Below, in pieces: positions 39,313 to 40,500 of a stretch of DNA of 40,500 nt. Location: contig JACKPW010000033.1 of NCBI GenBank assembly GCA_024233215.1, positions 1 through 40,500 of the forward strand, read 5' to 3'. How positions within the stretch are numbered: position 1 is the first letter of the stretch; each line of letters starts with the position of its first letter. A program made the position numbers and the translations under genes. This DNA is from Verrucomicrobiales bacterium (GTDB lineage Bacteria; Verrucomicrobiota; Verrucomicrobiia; Limisphaerales; J093). The notes beneath the pieces were generated by a model. The model worked only from the letters and a program-made list of their open reading frames with translations. It did no database searches and was not told the origin of the DNA.

Positions 39313-40500
39313 ATGATTGCTTCACGACGTTTGATTCTCGGCGCCGCTACGGCGCTGCTGTTCGTTCAAGGCCAGGCCGGTGACTTCTTCTTCCGCGACG
39401 GTGACCGCGTGGTGTTCCTGGGGGACAGCATCACCGAGCAGCGGTTGTACACGACCTATCTCGAGGCCTACGCGCTGACCCGGTATCCGCAGTGGAACCT
39501 GATGTTTCGCAACGTCGGTTGGGGCGGGGACACTGCCTGGCTCCGGCAACGGGCACATCCGGACGAGCGCGCCCTGTTTGCCGCGGATCCCGAGAAGCAG
39601 CAGGCGATGGTGAACGAAGCCGTGCAACAGGGCCTGGAACGGGATGTGCTGCCGCTGCGTCCGACCGCGGTCACGATCAAGTTCGGGATGAACGATCATT
39701 CCTACCAGGCGTTCCGGCCGGACATCTTCGGAGCCTATGTGCGCAGCCAGGAACGGCTGGCCCAGGTGCTCCAGGGCGAAGGCGCCCGGCTGGCCTTCCT
39801 CACGCCCCAACCGATTGAAGACCGGCGTCCCGACCCGGACCAGGACGTGCGAAACATCTCCCTCCGCAGGTTCTCCGACGGTTTGCGAAACGTCGCGGAG
39901 AAGCGCGGCGCACGGTTTGTCGACCAGTTCGATCCCTACATGAAGATCATGCTGGACGCGCGGGCGAAGGACTCCGCGGCCTTCATCGGCGGTGGCGACG
40001 CCGTGCATCCGGGCCCCATTGGCCACACGCTCATGGCCTGGGCGATCCTGAAAGGCCTGAACGCCGACGCCCTGGTCTCGCGGGTGGAGATCGACACGGC
40101 CTCGGGCAAGGTCGGAAAGGCCGAACGGTGCAACGTGGAAAGCCTCAGGGTCGGGGACGGCCGCGTCGCCTTCGACCGCAAGGACGAAGCGCTGCCGATG
40201 CCCATCGACACGCGGGCGGAAGCCGCGTTGAAACTGGCGCCGGTCCTGGAAGACCTGAGCCGGTATGAACTCCAGGTCTCCGGTCTGGCCGCGGGCGAGT
40301 ATGACGTGACGATCGACGGAGAAGCAGTTGGTCAGTTCAGCAGCGACGCGCTCGCCGCCGGAGTGAACCTGGCGGGTAACGCAGGCCCCATCACCAGCCA
40401 GGCGCGGAAGGTGCTGGATCTGGTGTTCCAGAAGAACGACCTCTTCTTTCGGCGTTGGCGCGATGTGCAGCTGTACCGCCTGCCGGGCTGGGCGCAGAAC
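39313..40500 (+). CDS. Secreted SGNH/GDSL-type hydrolase, truncated by the window end
   Basis: The frame is open from the ATG at 39313 to the last base (396 codons), so the 3' end is missing. A signal peptide (about 1-22) precedes the SGNH fold: block I G-D-S-I-T-E with nucleophile S39, block II G71 in G-W-G-G-D-T, block III N127 in G-M-N-D, and block V D229-x-x-H232 in D-A-V-H-P-G-P-I-G-H. It should be a serine esterase, possibly acting on acetylated polysaccharide. After residue 250 a beta-rich region begins, probably an accessory domain common in verrucomicrobial members. It is divergent from the GHL10 gene. Confidence 0.9.
   Translation, partial: MIASRRLILGAATALLFVQGQAGDFFFRDGDRVVFLGDSITEQRLYTTYLEAYALTRYPQWNLMFRNVGWGGDTAWLRQRAHPDERALFAADPEKQQAMVNEAVQQGLERDVLPLRPTAVTIKFGMNDHSYQAFRPDIFGAYVRSQERLAQVLQGEGARLAFLTPQPIEDRRPDPDQDVRNISLRRFSDGLRNVAEKRGARFVDQFDPYMKIMLDARAKDSAAFIGGGDAVHPGPIGHTLMAWAILKGLNADALVSRVEIDTASGKVGKAERCNVESLRVGDGRVAFDRKDEALPMPIDTRAEAALKLAPVLEDLSRYELQVSGLAAGEYDVTIDGEAVGQFSSDALAAGVNLAGNAGPITSQARKVLDLVFQKNDLFFRRWRDVQLYRLPGWAQN

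Overview
The window looks like chromosomal DNA of a free-living, GC-rich bacterium of the Verrucomicrobiota, probably a Limisphaerales- or Pedosphaera-like lineage. This is inferred from gene style, not from a marker gene. Large secreted proteins end in a short beta-rich tail with an F-Y-R motif. There are many exported polysaccharide- and lipid-active enzymes, YIP1, CPXCG, DUF3592 and ORF6N genes, VapBC-type modules, and degenerate intergenic repeats of a style I associate with Verrucomicrobia and Planctomycetes. No rRNA, tRNA, insertion sequence, prophage or CRISPR array was seen. I call 36 coding sequences on both strands; the last runs off the right edge.

Layout. 1-3562: a large secreted protein with an internal tandem duplication, then a textbook terminator. 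3577-9809: an M-type membrane zinc peptidase, an orphan NarL-type response regulator, a 500-base gap with a candidate small RNA, a PIG-L deacetylase, a left-handed beta-helix sugar-nucleotide-type protein and a DinG-family helicase. 9845-16734 (minus strand): an SNF2/SWIM helicase, an ORF6N DNA-binding protein, adenylosuccinate lyase and a secreted RCC1-repeat protein. 16860-18437: two consecutive Phd/VapC-type toxin-antitoxin pairs. 18591-20398: a secreted GH76-like glycosidase with a CBM. 20510-26472 (minus strand): a probable operon with a zinc ribbon protein, a YIP1 membrane protein, a MacA-like adaptor, a MacB/LolD-like ATPase and two separate FtsX/MacB-type permeases.

26632-31193 (plus): an exported HNH-type nuclease, a CPXCG protein followed closely by a Tat-exported DegT-family protein, a neutral ceramidase-family protein and a VOC protein. 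31223-34209 (minus): an ECF sigma factor translationally coupled to a transmembrane anti-sigma candidate, then a four-helix membrane protein with a YfcE-like phosphoesterase. 34444-35378 (plus): a tiny membrane protein and a YceI protein. 35585-36295 (minus): DUF3592 and a ribbon-helix-helix protein. 36585-39068 (minus): a secreted GHL10 glycosidase-like protein. 39313-40500 (plus): an SGNH hydrolase, truncated.

Functionally, the exported GH76, GHL10, SGNH, PIG-L, ceramidase and CBM/PA14 proteins suggest a saprophytic polymer degrader. The most unusual features are: a candidate terminator-ended RNA at 5404-5557; a recurring promoter geometry that puts the -10 box 6-8 bases before the start codon, implying leaderless mRNAs; palindromes around the ORF6N gene; an operator-like inverted repeat inside the first TA promoter; and degenerate repeats in several gaps and even inside the SNF2 coding frame.
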